Shown piece by piece: positions 1 to 9,800 of a stretch of DNA of 38,286 nt. How positions within the stretch are numbered: position 1 is the first letter of the stretch; each line of letters starts with the position of its first letter. The notes beneath the pieces were generated by a model, which saw only the letters and a program-made list of their open reading frames with translations, had not been told where the DNA came from and made no database searches. The translations under genes were made by a program, and so were the position numbers. Source of the stretch: DATNIB01 sp035604685 (GTDB lineage: Bacteria; Actinomycetota; Acidimicrobiia; Acidimicrobiales; RAAP-2); the NCBI GenBank assembly GCA_035604685.1, contig DATNIB010000013.1, forward strand, positions 1 to 38,286, read 5' to 3'.

Positions 1-39
1 CGGACAGCCCCGGCGTCGGAGCCGGGGGGCCGCCCGTGA
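1..39 (+). CDS. C-terminal tail of an upstream gene (probably recF), partial
   Basis: Reading from base 1 gives twelve codons (RTAPASEPGGRP) and then a TGA stop at 37-39. This stop overlaps the GTG start of the next gene as GTGA, the usual sign of translational coupling. In actinobacteria the gene before dciA and gyrB is recF, so this is probably the RecF C-terminus. The twelve visible residues are not diagnostic, so the identity is inferred from gene order only. Confidence 0.5.
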   Translation, partial: RTAPASEPGGRP

Positions 40-404
40 GCGACAAGGGCCGCGGGCTATTGCCCGGAGCCCCCTTTCGACGTCGTCGGGCGCGTTCGGC
101 GCCCGGGCCCGATCCCGGCCCGCGTCCACTCAGCGACGCGCTCGACGTACTGGTCGGGCACTTCGGACAGGGTGACGCCGGCGCGTTCGGCGCGGTGTTC
201 GCGCGGTGGGAGGAGATCGCGGGACCGGCGATCGCGGGTCATGTGCGGCCGCTGCGGATCTCCGGAGAGGTGCTCGTGCTTCGAGCCGATCACCCGGCCT
301 GGGCGACCCAGGTACGGGCCCTCGGACCGACCATTCTGGCCCGGGTGGCGGAGGTGACCGGGGGGGCGCCGAGCCGTCTCGAGGTGGTCGTTCGGCCCTC
401 CTAG
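36..404 (+). CDS. dciA: DUF721 / DciA-family protein
   Basis: A 122-residue protein with a basic, Pro/Arg-rich N-terminal third followed by a DUF721-like domain. The domain signature is the WEEIAGPAIAGHVRP stretch (about residues 58-72), then a region resembling LxVxADHPAWATQV. DciA proteins of this family help load the replicative helicase DnaB in bacteria that lack DnaC. The gene sits where actinobacteria keep it, between recF and gyrB. The GTG start at 36 overlaps the preceding stop (GTGA), so it is probably translated from the same message. Function is known for the family; here it is inferred from domain and position. Confidence 0.85.
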   Translation: MSDKGRGLLPGAPFRRRRARSAPGPDPGPRPLSDALDVLVGHFGQGDAGAFGAVFARWEEIAGPAIAGHVRPLRISGEVLVLRADHPAWATQVRALGPTILARVAEVTGGAPSRLEVVVRPS

Positions 405-431
405 AACGCGGGGTGGCGCGCAGCCATCGGG

Positions 432-437
432 TAGAAT
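432..437 (+). promoter_or_regulatory. Possible -10 box (TAGAAT) in the dciA-gyrB gap
   Basis: The 144-base gap between dciA and gyrB contains TAGAAT, a good match to the actinobacterial TANNNT -10 element. No clear -35 box lies 16-18 bases upstream. If used, it would give gyrB a leader of about 105 nt. Nothing else recognisable lies in the gap. Confidence 0.35.
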
Positions 438-548
438 GTGTAGTCGTCACCGGAGCACAGAACGCCGCTCGTTCAGGGTCCGGGGCGCGCACCGAATTGG
501 GTTCTGGTGGGGGAGACGCGTCCGTGGACGTGAGGGTGGAGAGGTTCG

Positions 549-2471
549 TTGGCTAAGGGTGACCCCTCCTACGGGGCCAGTGACATCACGGTTCTCGAGG
601 GCCTCGAGCACGTTCGGCTGCGACCCGGGATGTACATCGGCTCGACGGGTCCGAGCGGCCTCCATCACCTGGTCTGGGAGGTCGTGGACAACGCGGTGGA
701 CGAGGCGATGGCCGGCTACTGCACCCGGATCGACGTGACCCTGCTGGCCGACGGTGGCTGCCGGGTCGTCGACGACGGCCGTGGCATCCCGACCGACCCG
801 CACCCGACCGACAAGAAGAAGTCCGCGGCCGAAATCGTGCTCACCAAGCTGAACGCCGGCGGCAAGTTCGGCGGCAGTGGCTACAAGGTCTCGGGCGGCC
901 TCCACGGGGTGGGCGTGTCGGTCGTGAACGCGCTGTCCAGCCGGCTCCTGCTCGAGATCGACCGGGACGGCAAGCACCACGTCATGGAGTTCCGCAACGG
1001 TGGTGAAGTGGTGGGGCCGCTGAAGGCGACCGGACCGGCGCCGCGTGGGCGCACGGGGACCACGGTCACCTTCTGGCCGGACGGGTCCATCCTCGAAGAG
1101 GTGGAGTTCCGCGCCCAGACCGTCACCGAGCGCCTGCAGGTGTACGCGTTCTTGAACAAGACCTTGGAGATCCGCTTCGTCGACGAGCGCGCGGGCCATG
1201 GCCCGCCGGTCACGTTCAAGTACAACGGCGGCATCGTGGACTTCGTGAAGCACCTGAACGCGTCGCGCGAATCTCTGTTCCGCAAGGTGGCCGCCTTCGA
1301 GCGGGCGGAGCCCGACCACGAGGTCGAGGTCGCCCTGCAGTGGAACACCGGCTACTACGAGAGCATCCACTCCTTCGCCAACGGGATATCGACCACCGAG
1401 GGGGGCATGCACGAGGAGGGCTTCAAGAAGGCCCTGACCAACGTGGTCAACCGGTACGCGAGGACGCGAAATCTGCTGAAGGAGAAGGAGGACAACCTCC
1501 TCGGGGAAGACATCCGCGAAGGCCTCACCGCCATCGTCTCGGTCCGCCTGAAGGACCCCCAGTTCGAGGGCCAGACGAAGGCCAAGCTGGGCAACGTGCC
1601 GGTCCGATCCCTGGTGGAGCGGGCCACCAACGAGAAGCTGGCCGAGTGGTTGGAGGAGAACCCGCGTGAGGCCAATCAGGCGGTGCAGAAGGCGACGGTG
1701 GCCGCCCGCGCCAGGGTCGCCGCCCGCCAGGCCCGCGACCTCACCCGCCGAAAGTCCGGGCTCGACGGCGCCGGGTTACCGGGGAAGCTTGTCGACTGCT
1801 CCTCGCGCGACCCCCGCGAGTGTGAGCTGTTCATCGTGGAAGGGAACTCGGCCGGCGGATCGGCCAAGGACGCCCGCGACCCGCGCACCCAGGCGATCCT
1901 GCCGATCCGCGGCAAGATCTTGAACGTCGAGCGGGCGCGCATCGACAAGATGCTGAAGAACCTCGAGGTCCAGGCGCTCATCGCCGCGGTTGGGGCCGGC
2001 CTGGGGGAGGACTTCGACGTCGAGAAGATCCGGTATCACAAGGTGATCCTGCTGGCCGACGCCGACGTCGATGGCTCCCACATCCGGACTCTCCTCCTGA
2101 CGTTCTTCTTCCGGCAGATGAAGCAGCTCGTCGAGGGGGGATTTGTCTACGTCGCCCAGCCACCGCTCTACTCGACCCTCGTCGGGAAGCAGAAAACCTA
2201 CCTGAAGGACGACAACGCCAAGGACGCCTTCCTGGCCGCGCATCCGGACCACAAGGCGGACTTCCAGCGCCTGAAGGGTCTGGGGGAGATGGACTTCGGC
2301 GAGCTGCGCGAGACGACCATCGACCCCACCAAGCGCTCGCTCCTCCAGATAAGCGTGGAGCAGGCCGCGCTGGCCGACGACGTGTGCGCCATCTTGATGG
2401 GCGAGGACGTGGAGTTGCGCCGACAGTTCATCCAGGCCAACGCCAAGGACGTGCGCTTCCTCGACATCTGA
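549..2471 (+). CDS. gyrB: DNA gyrase subunit B
   Basis: A 640-residue, full-length GyrB. The GHKL ATPase motifs are present: VVDNAVDEA near residue 42, DDGRGIP near residue 76, and GLHGVGVSVVNALS near residue 118. The TOPRIM region carries ELFIVEGNSAGGSA and ADADVDGSHIRTLL, which supply the acidic metal ligands of the cleavage centre. With GyrA it introduces negative supercoils at the expense of ATP. The start is TTG at 549, preceded by a GGAG-type ribosome binding sequence; no upstream ATG or GTG fits the family's N-terminus. It ends 16 bases before gyrA, so the two genes form an operon. No intein or insertion is visible. Confidence 0.98.
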   Translation: MAKGDPSYGASDITVLEGLEHVRLRPGMYIGSTGPSGLHHLVWEVVDNAVDEAMAGYCTRIDVTLLADGGCRVVDDGRGIPTDPHPTDKKKSAAEIVLTKLNAGGKFGGSGYKVSGGLHGVGVSVVNALSSRLLLEIDRDGKHHVMEFRNGGEVVGPLKATGPAPRGRTGTTVTFWPDGSILEEVEFRAQTVTERLQVYAFLNKTLEIRFVDERAGHGPPVTFKYNGGIVDFVKHLNASRESLFRKVAAFERAEPDHEVEVALQWNTGYYESIHSFANGISTTEGGMHEEGFKKALTNVVNRYARTRNLLKEKEDNLLGEDIREGLTAIVSVRLKDPQFEGQTKAKLGNVPVRSLVERATNEKLAEWLEENPREANQAVQKATVAARARVAARQARDLTRRKSGLDGAGLPGKLVDCSSRDPRECELFIVEGNSAGGSAKDARDPRTQAILPIRGKILNVERARIDKMLKNLEVQALIAAVGAGLGEDFDVEKIRYHKVILLADADVDGSHIRTLLLTFFFRQMKQLVEGGFVYVAQPPLYSTLVGKQKTYLKDDNAKDAFLAAHPDHKADFQRLKGLGEMDFGELRETTIDPTKRSLLQISVEQAALADDVCAILMGEDVELRRQFIQANAKDVRFLDI

Positions 2472-2487
2472 GGGGCGCGAACAACCC

Positions 2488-4956
2488 ATGGCAGGCGACG
2501 AGGAACCCACAGCGGCACCCGGCGGAGACACCCCCGGGGACGGCGGCTATGTCGAGCCCATAGAGATCCAAGAGGAGATGGAGCGCTCGTTCATCGAGTA
2601 CTCCATGTCCGTCATCGTCTCGCGGGCCCTGCCGGACGTGCGCGACGGCCTCAAGCCGTCGCAGCGCCGGATCCTGTACTCCATGTTCGACCAGGGCCTG
2701 CGGCCCGACCGGCCGCACGTGAAGTGCGCCGAGGTGGTCGGTCGCGTGATGGGGGTGTTCCACCCACACGGCGACGTGGCCATCTATGACGCGCTGGTGC
2801 GCATGGAGCAGGACTTCAGCATGCGCCACCCGCTCATCGACGGGCACGGCAACTTCGGCGGACCCGGGCCGAACGAGGGTGCGGCCGCCATGCGCTACAC
2901 CGAGTGTCGGCTGGACGCGCTGGCCCTCGAGCTCATGGGTGGGATCGACGAGGAGACCGTCGATTTCGTCCCCAACTACTCGAACAACGCCGAGGAGCCA
3001 ACCGTCCTGCCGGCGCGATTCCCCAACCTCCTGGTCAACGGGTCACAGGGCATCGCGGTGGGGATGGCGACCAACATCCCGCCGCACAACCTGGGCGAGG
3101 TGATCGACGCCACGATCCATCTGCTCGAGCACCCCGACGCCTCCCCAGACGACCTCATGGAGTTTGTGAAGGGTCCCGACTTCCCGACCGGCGCGCTCAT
3201 CTTGGGACGTCAGGGAATCCTCGACGCCTACCGCACGGGCCGCGGCTCGGTGAAGATGCGCGCGGTGGCCGAGATCGAGGAGGGTCGCAACAGCACCAAC
3301 ATCGTGGTGACCGAGCTCCCCTTCCAGACCTCGGTGGAAGCGATCGAGGAGAAGATCGACGACCTGGTGCGCTCGGGCGATCTGGACGGCATCGCGGACG
3401 TCCAGAACGACTCGGCCGCTCGACGTACGCGCCTCGTCATCCGCCTGAAGCGCGACTCCAACGCCAACGTCGTCCTCAACAAGCTCTATAAGCACACGCC
3501 CATGCAGACCAGCTTCGGCGTGAACACCCTGGCTCTGGTCGACGGTGTTCCGCGCACCCTCAACCTGGCCCAGGTGCTCGGCCACTACGTGGCCCACCAG
3601 GTCGAAGTCGTCACCCGGCGGACGCAGTTCCAGCTGCGCAAGGCCCAGGCCCGCGCCCACATCGTCGAGGGCCTGCTCCGGGCCATCGACATGCTCGACG
3701 CCATCATCGCGGCCATCCGGGCGTCGGCGGACCGGCCGGCGGCTCGCACCGCGCTGCAGGCCGAGCCCTTCTCGTTCAGCGAGGAGCAGGCCAATCACAT
3801 CTTGGACATGCAGCTCGGTCGCCTGACCCGACTCGGCCGGTCCGAGCTCGAAGAGGAGATGATCGCGCTGCGAACGACGATCGCGGAGCTGGAGTCGATC
3901 CTGGCCGACGAGTCCAAACTGCGGACGGTGATCGCGACCGAGATGGGCGAGATCCGGGAGCGGTTCGCCACCGCCCGGCGCAGCGTGATCACCCACGACC
4001 CGGGTGAGCTGGGCATGGAGGACCTGATCACCGACCAGGAGATCGTCGTCACCATGACCGCGGCCGGCTACGTGAAGGCGGTCCCGGCGGCGGCCTTCCG
4101 CGTCCAGGGTCGCGGCGGCCGCGGGGTGCAGGGCGCCCGCCTGAAGGAAGAGGATCTGATCACCCACGTCGTGCACACGTCGTCGCACGCGTTCTTGCTG
4201 TTGTTCTCGGACCGCGGTCGCATCTACCGGCTGCGGGGACACGAAATTCCGACCAAGGAGCGCACCGCCCGGGGCACCGCGCTCGTCAACTTGCTGCCGC
4301 TCGAGACCGGCGAGACCATCCGGGCGATCGTCCAGACGCGCGACTTCCCCGACGACCACTACCTCATGTTCACGACGGCGCAGGGCCAGGCCAAGAAGAC
4401 GTCCTTCTCCGAGTACGACAAGTCCCGACGCGAGGGCTTCATCGCCATCAGCCTGCGTCCCGGGGACTCGCTGGTTCGGGTCGTGCCCACGAGCGGGGCC
4501 GACGACATGTTCATCGTGACGCGCAAGGGCATGACCATCCGCTTCTCGGAGAACGATGTGCGCCCCATGGGTCGGGACGCCGCGGGGGTCCGCGGCATCC
4601 GGCTCCGCGAGGATGACGAGGTGGTCTCTTGCGACGTCGCCCGGGACGACACGGACATCCTGATCGTCACCGATGCCGGCTACGGCAAGCGCACGAAATT
4701 GGACCGGTTCACGCGCCAGGCCCGTGGGGGGCAGGGCGTGCGCGGCATCCGGCTCACCGCGCGGCGAGGCGGCGTGGTTTCGGCCCTCATGGTCAGTCTG
4801 GACGACGAGGTCCTCCTCGTGTCCTCTGGGGGCGTGGTCATCCGCACCGCCGTGCGGGAGATCGCCTCGCAGGGGCGAGACGCCACGGGGGTGCGGGTCA
4901 TGAACCTCGACGAGGGCCAGGCGCTGGCCGCCGTCGCCCCGGTGGCGGCCGAGTGA
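2488..4956 (+). CDS. gyrA: DNA gyrase subunit A
   Basis: An 822-residue GyrA. The winged-helix/tower part carries the YSMSVIVSRALPDVRDGLKP signature at about residues 38-57 and the catalytic tyrosine in AMRYTE (Tyr137), which forms the covalent 5'-phosphotyrosyl DNA link. The C-terminal half shows the repeated blades of the DNA-wrapping beta-pinwheel, including the GyrA-box-like motif QGRGGRGVQG near residue 542. ATG start 16 bases after the gyrB stop. In the quinolone-determining region, residue 97 is Val (HPHGDVAIYD), at the position of M. tuberculosis Ala90 and E. coli Ser83. The stop codon faces the stop of the convergent rodZ-like gene with only 4 bases between. Confidence 0.98.
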   Translation: MAGDEEPTAAPGGDTPGDGGYVEPIEIQEEMERSFIEYSMSVIVSRALPDVRDGLKPSQRRILYSMFDQGLRPDRPHVKCAEVVGRVMGVFHPHGDVAIYDALVRMEQDFSMRHPLIDGHGNFGGPGPNEGAAAMRYTECRLDALALELMGGIDEETVDFVPNYSNNAEEPTVLPARFPNLLVNGSQGIAVGMATNIPPHNLGEVIDATIHLLEHPDASPDDLMEFVKGPDFPTGALILGRQGILDAYRTGRGSVKMRAVAEIEEGRNSTNIVVTELPFQTSVEAIEEKIDDLVRSGDLDGIADVQNDSAARRTRLVIRLKRDSNANVVLNKLYKHTPMQTSFGVNTLALVDGVPRTLNLAQVLGHYVAHQVEVVTRRTQFQLRKAQARAHIVEGLLRAIDMLDAIIAAIRASADRPAARTALQAEPFSFSEEQANHILDMQLGRLTRLGRSELEEEMIALRTTIAELESILADESKLRTVIATEMGEIRERFATARRSVITHDPGELGMEDLITDQEIVVTMTAAGYVKAVPAAAFRVQGRGGRGVQGARLKEEDLITHVVHTSSHAFLLLFSDRGRIYRLRGHEIPTKERTARGTALVNLLPLETGETIRAIVQTRDFPDDHYLMFTTAQGQAKKTSFSEYDKSRREGFIAISLRPGDSLVRVVPTSGADDMFIVTRKGMTIRFSENDVRPMGRDAAGVRGIRLREDDEVVSCDVARDDTDILIVTDAGYGKRTKLDRFTRQARGGQGVRGIRLTARRGGVVSALMVSLDDEVLLVSSGGVVIRTAVREIASQGRDATGVRVMNLDEGQALAAVAPVAAE

Positions 4957-4960
4957 CCGG

Positions 4961-6166
4961 TCAGCCGGTCGAGGTGAAGGTCATCGAGAACGGCGCCCTC
5001 GGGGGGGCGTAGGTCCCGATCACCTGGTGCCCGTGCAGGACGGTGATGCGGGCCGCCGAGGACCCGACCACCATTGTGAGCTGGCTCTGGCCGGAGAAGT
5101 CTTTGGTGCCGTTGGCCGGGACCACCTGGGCGAACACCGGGGTGGGCGTCGCCCCCGACACCTGTACCCAGGCGTCACCGCCGACGCAGTGGACCCGCAC
5201 GACGAAGCTGGCGGCGCGCACGGCGAAGGTGGCGTGGTCGCCCGACACCGAGGTGAGCCGGAGGGCCTTCCCGGACCCGGCGCGGCCGTGCGTGACCGGT
5301 GCCGCGGTGGTGACCGGTGCCGCGGTGGTGGTCGACGCGTGCCGGGCGGTCTTGGGCGGCACCGAGGTGGCCGGGCTCGACCCGTGGGCGGTGGGCGTGG
5401 TCACCCCGTGGCCGGCGCCGGCCGGCGCCGGCAGCGGCTTGGAGGTGTAAGGAACGTGGATGGCCCGCAGCCACTGTGGACGCCAGTGGTTGACGACCAG
5501 CCACGCCGAGCCGATGACGAGGAGCACCAGCACGAAGCCGATCAGGGATTCGATGATCAACGAGTCCACGCCGGCCGCGCCCGGCCGGGGTCGCCAGGCG
5601 CGGACCGCGGGCGTGACGCCGGTGTCCGCCATGACGAGCGGAACCTGGTCGGTGTTGGCGTTGCCGTTGGCCGAGCCGTTGGCCCAGGCCGGGACGCCGT
5701 TGGCCGCCGTGCCCGAGTGCGCCGGGATGGTGGCGGTCGTGGTCAGGTTGTCGGCGACCAGGAACGGCGCACTCGGCTCGGCCAGCGTCTCTGCGGGTGC
5801 GGGCGCCACGGAGGGGGTCGCCACCGCGCCGCTCGCCGCGCCGACGGCTACGACCGAGGAGGTCACGACCTCGTCCTCGGGCCAGTGCTCGACGATGGTG
5901 AGGATGTAGCGGTCGCCCGGCAGCTCGAGGAAATTGGCGTAGCGGCGGAGTGCCTTTAGGACGGCGACCCGGTCCGGCAGGCGGGACACGGTCCCGGCCT
6001 CGAAGTCCTCCAACTGGGTGACCGAGAGTCCACAGGCGTCGGCGGCCGTCTCCAGCGTCAGGCCCCGTTGCAGGCGCGCCTGCCGGAGCGTCCTCGCCAG
6101 GTCGGGGACCGACGCAGGCTCGACCGGGTCGACGCGGCGAGGCGAGCTGTCCCGGCGCAGGATCAC
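4961..6166 (-). CDS. RodZ-like helix-turn-helix membrane protein
   Basis: A 401-residue protein with the architecture of RodZ / HTH_25 proteins. A cytoplasmic helix-turn-helix covers about residues 20-95 (LARTLRQARLQRGLTLETAA, then LSVTQLEDFEAG). A long Ala/Thr/Asn-rich linker follows, then one membrane helix (about 203-225), a Pro/Thr-rich stretch, and a C-terminal DUF4115-like beta domain (about 305-395). RodZ links MreB to the elongation machinery; actinobacterial relatives of this architecture are poorly characterised. The GTG start at 6166 is preceded by GAGGT on the minus strand. The gene is convergent with gyrA. The domain call is firm; a role in cell shape is inferred. Confidence 0.8.
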   Translation of the reverse strand: MILRRDSSPRRVDPVEPASVPDLARTLRQARLQRGLTLETAADACGLSVTQLEDFEAGTVSRLPDRVAVLKALRRYANFLELPGDRYILTIVEHWPEDEVVTSSVVAVGAASGAVATPSVAPAPAETLAEPSAPFLVADNLTTTATIPAHSGTAANGVPAWANGSANGNANTDQVPLVMADTGVTPAVRAWRPRPGAAGVDSLIIESLIGFVLVLLVIGSAWLVVNHWRPQWLRAIHVPYTSKPLPAPAGAGHGVTTPTAHGSSPATSVPPKTARHASTTTAAPVTTAAPVTHGRAGSGKALRLTSVSGDHATFAVRAASFVVRVHCVGGDAWVQVSGATPTPVFAQVVPANGTKDFSGQSQLTMVVGSSAARITVLHGHQVIGTYAPPRAPFSMTFTSTG

Positions 6167-6368
6167 TCGTCACCTCGTTCCGTCACGCTCGCCGACTCCT
6201 GTGCAGGCATGAGCGTATCGCTTGACCAGCGATTTCGGCAGCCAACTCGCTCCTACCCGGCCCGGCGAGCGTGATGTTTCGGGGGGGTTGGACTCGGCCA
6301 TCGGGAGGGCTCGAGACGATCCGATCGAAGTTGTAATCACCCTTCGCCATGAGCGTTCCTGAGATCGG

Positions 6369-6869
6369 TCAGCATCCTGCTGCAGTGGCCGACCGCCAGC
6401 ACAGCCATGCCAGATAGGAGTCGGAAACGATCAATTGGGCCGCCCTCCAGATTCCGGCGCGCTGGTTGGGCCAGACCACCGGGGATTCGAGCCTTGCTGG
6501 CTCGTAAAGCACAGCATCGCCGAGGACTTTGGCAAGGGCTTCCTTGGCACACCACAGCGACGTGAGGTATCGGTCGGGGTCATCGATCGCCGCTCGGTCA
6601 GCCCGTTCCGTCGGCGTACAGATCAGATCGGCGAAGGCCTGGTCACACGGGCCGATGCGCTCGACGTCGATCCCGAGTTCCGAGTCGTGCCAACCGATCA
6701 GTGCGAAGGGGTACCGGTAGGAGCGCGATACGTAGGGGGCGCCGCGTTCGGCGCTCATCCGGCGCGCTCGCTCTCGCAGCCCGGCCGGGTCGAGCCCGCA
6801 CACCCGGGCATCGAGCAGGTGCACCTCGGGAGTGTCCTCACCCTCGAGAGGCACCTCGAGGCGGGTCAC
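6369..6869 (-). CDS. Compact 4'-phosphopantetheinyl transferase
   Basis: This protein carries the two signatures of the PPTase superfamily: GIDVERI (the Mg-binding Asp68 and Glu70, counting from the start chosen here) and LWCAKEALAKVLG (the W-x-x-KEA motif, about residues 105-117). Such enzymes transfer the phosphopantetheine arm of CoA to a carrier-protein serine. The GTG at 6869 overlaps the TGA of the preceding NRPS-like gene (GTGA). I prefer this coupled start, giving 167 residues; a TTG at 6896 would add nine residues. It is short for an Sfp-type enzyme and the usual N-terminal half is reduced. Its obvious client is the carrier domain encoded immediately upstream in the same operon. Confidence 0.8.
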   Translation of the reverse strand: MTRLEVPLEGEDTPEVHLLDARVCGLDPAGLRERARRMSAERGAPYVSRSYRYPFALIGWHDSELGIDVERIGPCDQAFADLICTPTERADRAAIDDPDRYLTSLWCAKEALAKVLGDAVLYEPARLESPVVWPNQRAGIWRAAQLIVSDSYLAWLCWRSATAAGC

Positions 6870-9800
6870 ATCGAGGCGACGGGGACGCCGGCCCAACGGG
6901 TGCGCGGCGGCAGCCGCTCGCCCCGCAGGACGACCGAGCGGGCTCCGACGGCGCAGCCCTCGCCGAGCTCGGTGTCGGGCAGGACTGCGCTATTGGGCCC
7001 GAGGGTCGAGTCGTCACGCAGGAAGGCTGGCGCCATCCGCAGCAGCCGGTCGTGGAACAGATGCGTCTCGATGCAGGCGCCCCGGTTGACCGCGCTGCGG
7101 TCACCCAGGTGGACGAGGTCGAACTCGGTGACCGCCATGGACTCGAACCAGACGTGCCTGCCCACCCTGGCCCCCATGGCCCGGAGGTACAACGGGACCA
7201 CGGGGGACCCGAGGGCGCTCAGCAGCAGCCACGCCCCGGCGAGCTGCTCGTGGAGGGTGTTCACGAGCTCGTCCCGCCAGACGAAGGACGACCAGAGCGG
7301 ATACTCGGCGCGCCGGTACCGACCGATGAGCACCCACTTGGCGGCGACGGTGAGCCCGACCGCGCCCAGGGCGGCCGCCGCCAGGGCGAACGGCGCGCCG
7401 AGGACCATCGCGGGCCAGCCGCCCTCGCTCGCGAGCGACTGCAAGGCGAGGAAGGCGAGTGCACCGAGCGCGACCGAGAGCGTGGCGGGGAGCAGGATGC
7501 GAGCGATCTCGACGGCGCCTCTCGCGGCGACCAGCCGTGGCGAGGGCTCGGTGGTCCGCGACGGGTCGGAGCGCTCCGGGACGCGAGGGAACTCGATGGG
7601 CGGAAGGCCGAGCCAGGAGGTGCCGTCGGCGCTCGTGAGCGGCGGCGAGGAGAGCACGCCGACGAGACTGTCGTCGCCGAGCCTGGTCGTCGCACGCAGG
7701 ACGGCGCCGTTGCCGACGAAGCTGCGGCTGCCGACTTCGATCGGACGCACCTCGATCAGTCCACCTCGGGCCCTCGTGCCCGCGAACACGACGTCGTCGG
7801 TGACGAAGCTCATCTCCCCCAGCCGGACCAGCGGGTTGAGGCCGACCGCGGTCGAGACCTCGGTCCGGCGGCCCACACTGATGCCGAGCAGGCGAAGCCA
7901 GGCCCGCGTGAACACCGTCGAGTAGAGCGGGAAGAGCACCCCGCGCGACTGCTCCATGAGCGCGCCGCAGAACCACAGCGCCCACGCCGTCGGGCCGCTA
8001 TCGGAGTGCCACCCCGGCCTGATCAGGCGGGCGGCGCGGCGCGTGGCGACGGCCACCAGCGTCCCGTAGGTCACGAGGAAGAGTGCCGCGACGAGCGGCG
8101 CCGTGACGAGCATGGACTGCACCGCGCCGCCCAGGGTACCCAGGGAACCGAGCGTGTTCAGGACGAAGAAGCTCGGCACGGCTGCGGCGATGGGCAGGAG
8201 GGTGAGGGCTGCCAGCCCGAGCGCGAAAGCGAGGTGCGGGCCACGCCCGGGTGGGGTGTCCTCGGCCCCTTGCTCGGGCCAGTGCTCTCCGGCCGGTCCC
8301 TCGTGCCGCGCCGGTGACCCCGACCAGCGCTCATTCGCCGGGACCAGTCCGTTCACGACACTCCCGGGCTCGATCTCGGCTCCTGCACCCACCACAGAAC
8401 CGGGCATGAGCAGGGCCCGGGTGCCGATCCGGGCCCCGTCGCCCACGACCACCTCGCCCACGACGAGCTCGCTCCCCTCGATCCACCATCCGTGGAGGTC
8501 GACGTCGGTCTCGAGCGTGGCGCCGGCCCCGATCCGGACCAGGCCCGAAGGCGACGGAAGGGTGGCCAGGCGGGCGCCGTCGCCCACCTCGATGCCCAGC
8601 CAACGGGCGTAGCGGACCGCCCAGGGGGTCCCAGCGATGGTGTTGAGGTGGTGGGTCTGGGCGAGCCTCTCGACGAACCAGATCCGCCACGAGACCCAGC
8701 CGTCTCGCCGGTATCGCCCGGGCCGCAGACGACCGAGCAGAGCGCGCCGCACGACGATGACGAGGGCGGCACGGCCCGGCGCGCTCGCGATGAGTACCCA
8801 CGCCACCACCACGACGAACCAGCCGACGCGTAGCCCGACCCCGTACCACTGGTTGTAGGCGAGCACCCCGACCAACCACTGGATGCTGCCGAGCCCGAGC
8901 AACACCAACACACCCAGGATCTGCAGCGCGCCGAAGCGCCGGCCCTGCACCGGCGGCGGTGCCGGCCGCTCGGCCACCGAACCGAGCTGGTCCAAGCGGG
9001 CGGCCAGCTCGCCGAGCCGGCGATGGTGGTACACATCGGCGATGGCGGCGCTCGGGAAACGGGTGCGCAGGGAGGAGACAAGCTTCGCGGCCGCCATCGA
9101 GGTTCCGCCGAGTTCGAAAAAGTCGCTGTCTCCGCCGATGGTCTGGCAGCCCAACTGCTCCCTCCAGCGCTCGGCGAGCCACCTGGCTGTCTGGCCCAGC
9201 TCGGTCGAGGGGCCCACGGGCTCGGTTGATCCCGGCGGAGGCGGCCAGGGCAGCGCAGCCCGGTCCACCTTGCCCGAGCTCTTGAGAGGGAGACGCTCGA
9301 GCCCGACGATCGCGGGGACGACGCCCGCGGGCAGCCGCTCGGCCAGCGACCGCCGGACGTCAGCCGGATCGGCGTCGCCGACGACGTAGCCAACCAGGAT
9401 CGAGTTGCCGGCCGGGGTGCGACGCACCGCGGTGGCGGCGGCTCGCACGCCGGGCACCGAGGTGAGCTGCGCGTCGATCTCGGCCAACTCGATCCGGCGG
9501 CCGGACACCTTGACCTGGTCGTCACGGCGACCCAGGAACTCGAGCCCGTGTTCGCCCGCCCGTACCATGTCCCCGGTGCGATAGGCGCGGTCCCAGCCGA
9601 GAGCAGGCAGCCCCGCGAACCGGCTGGCGTCGAGCTGAGCGTCGAGATACCGCCCGAGACCGACGCCGGCGACGACGAGCTCGCCAACCTCGCCGACCGA
9701 CACCGGCTGACCCTGCTCGTCCACCGCGGCCACGCGGTAGCCACCGAGCGGCGTCCCGATACCGACCGGCCGGCCCGGCAGCACCGGCGCCGCGGTGGTC

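Noticed and set aside
6701..8317. A 538-codon plus-strand open frame opposite the NRPS-like gene
   Set aside because: Arg/Gly/Pro/Glu-rich shadow of the NRPS reading frame; no ribosome site or recognisable domain.
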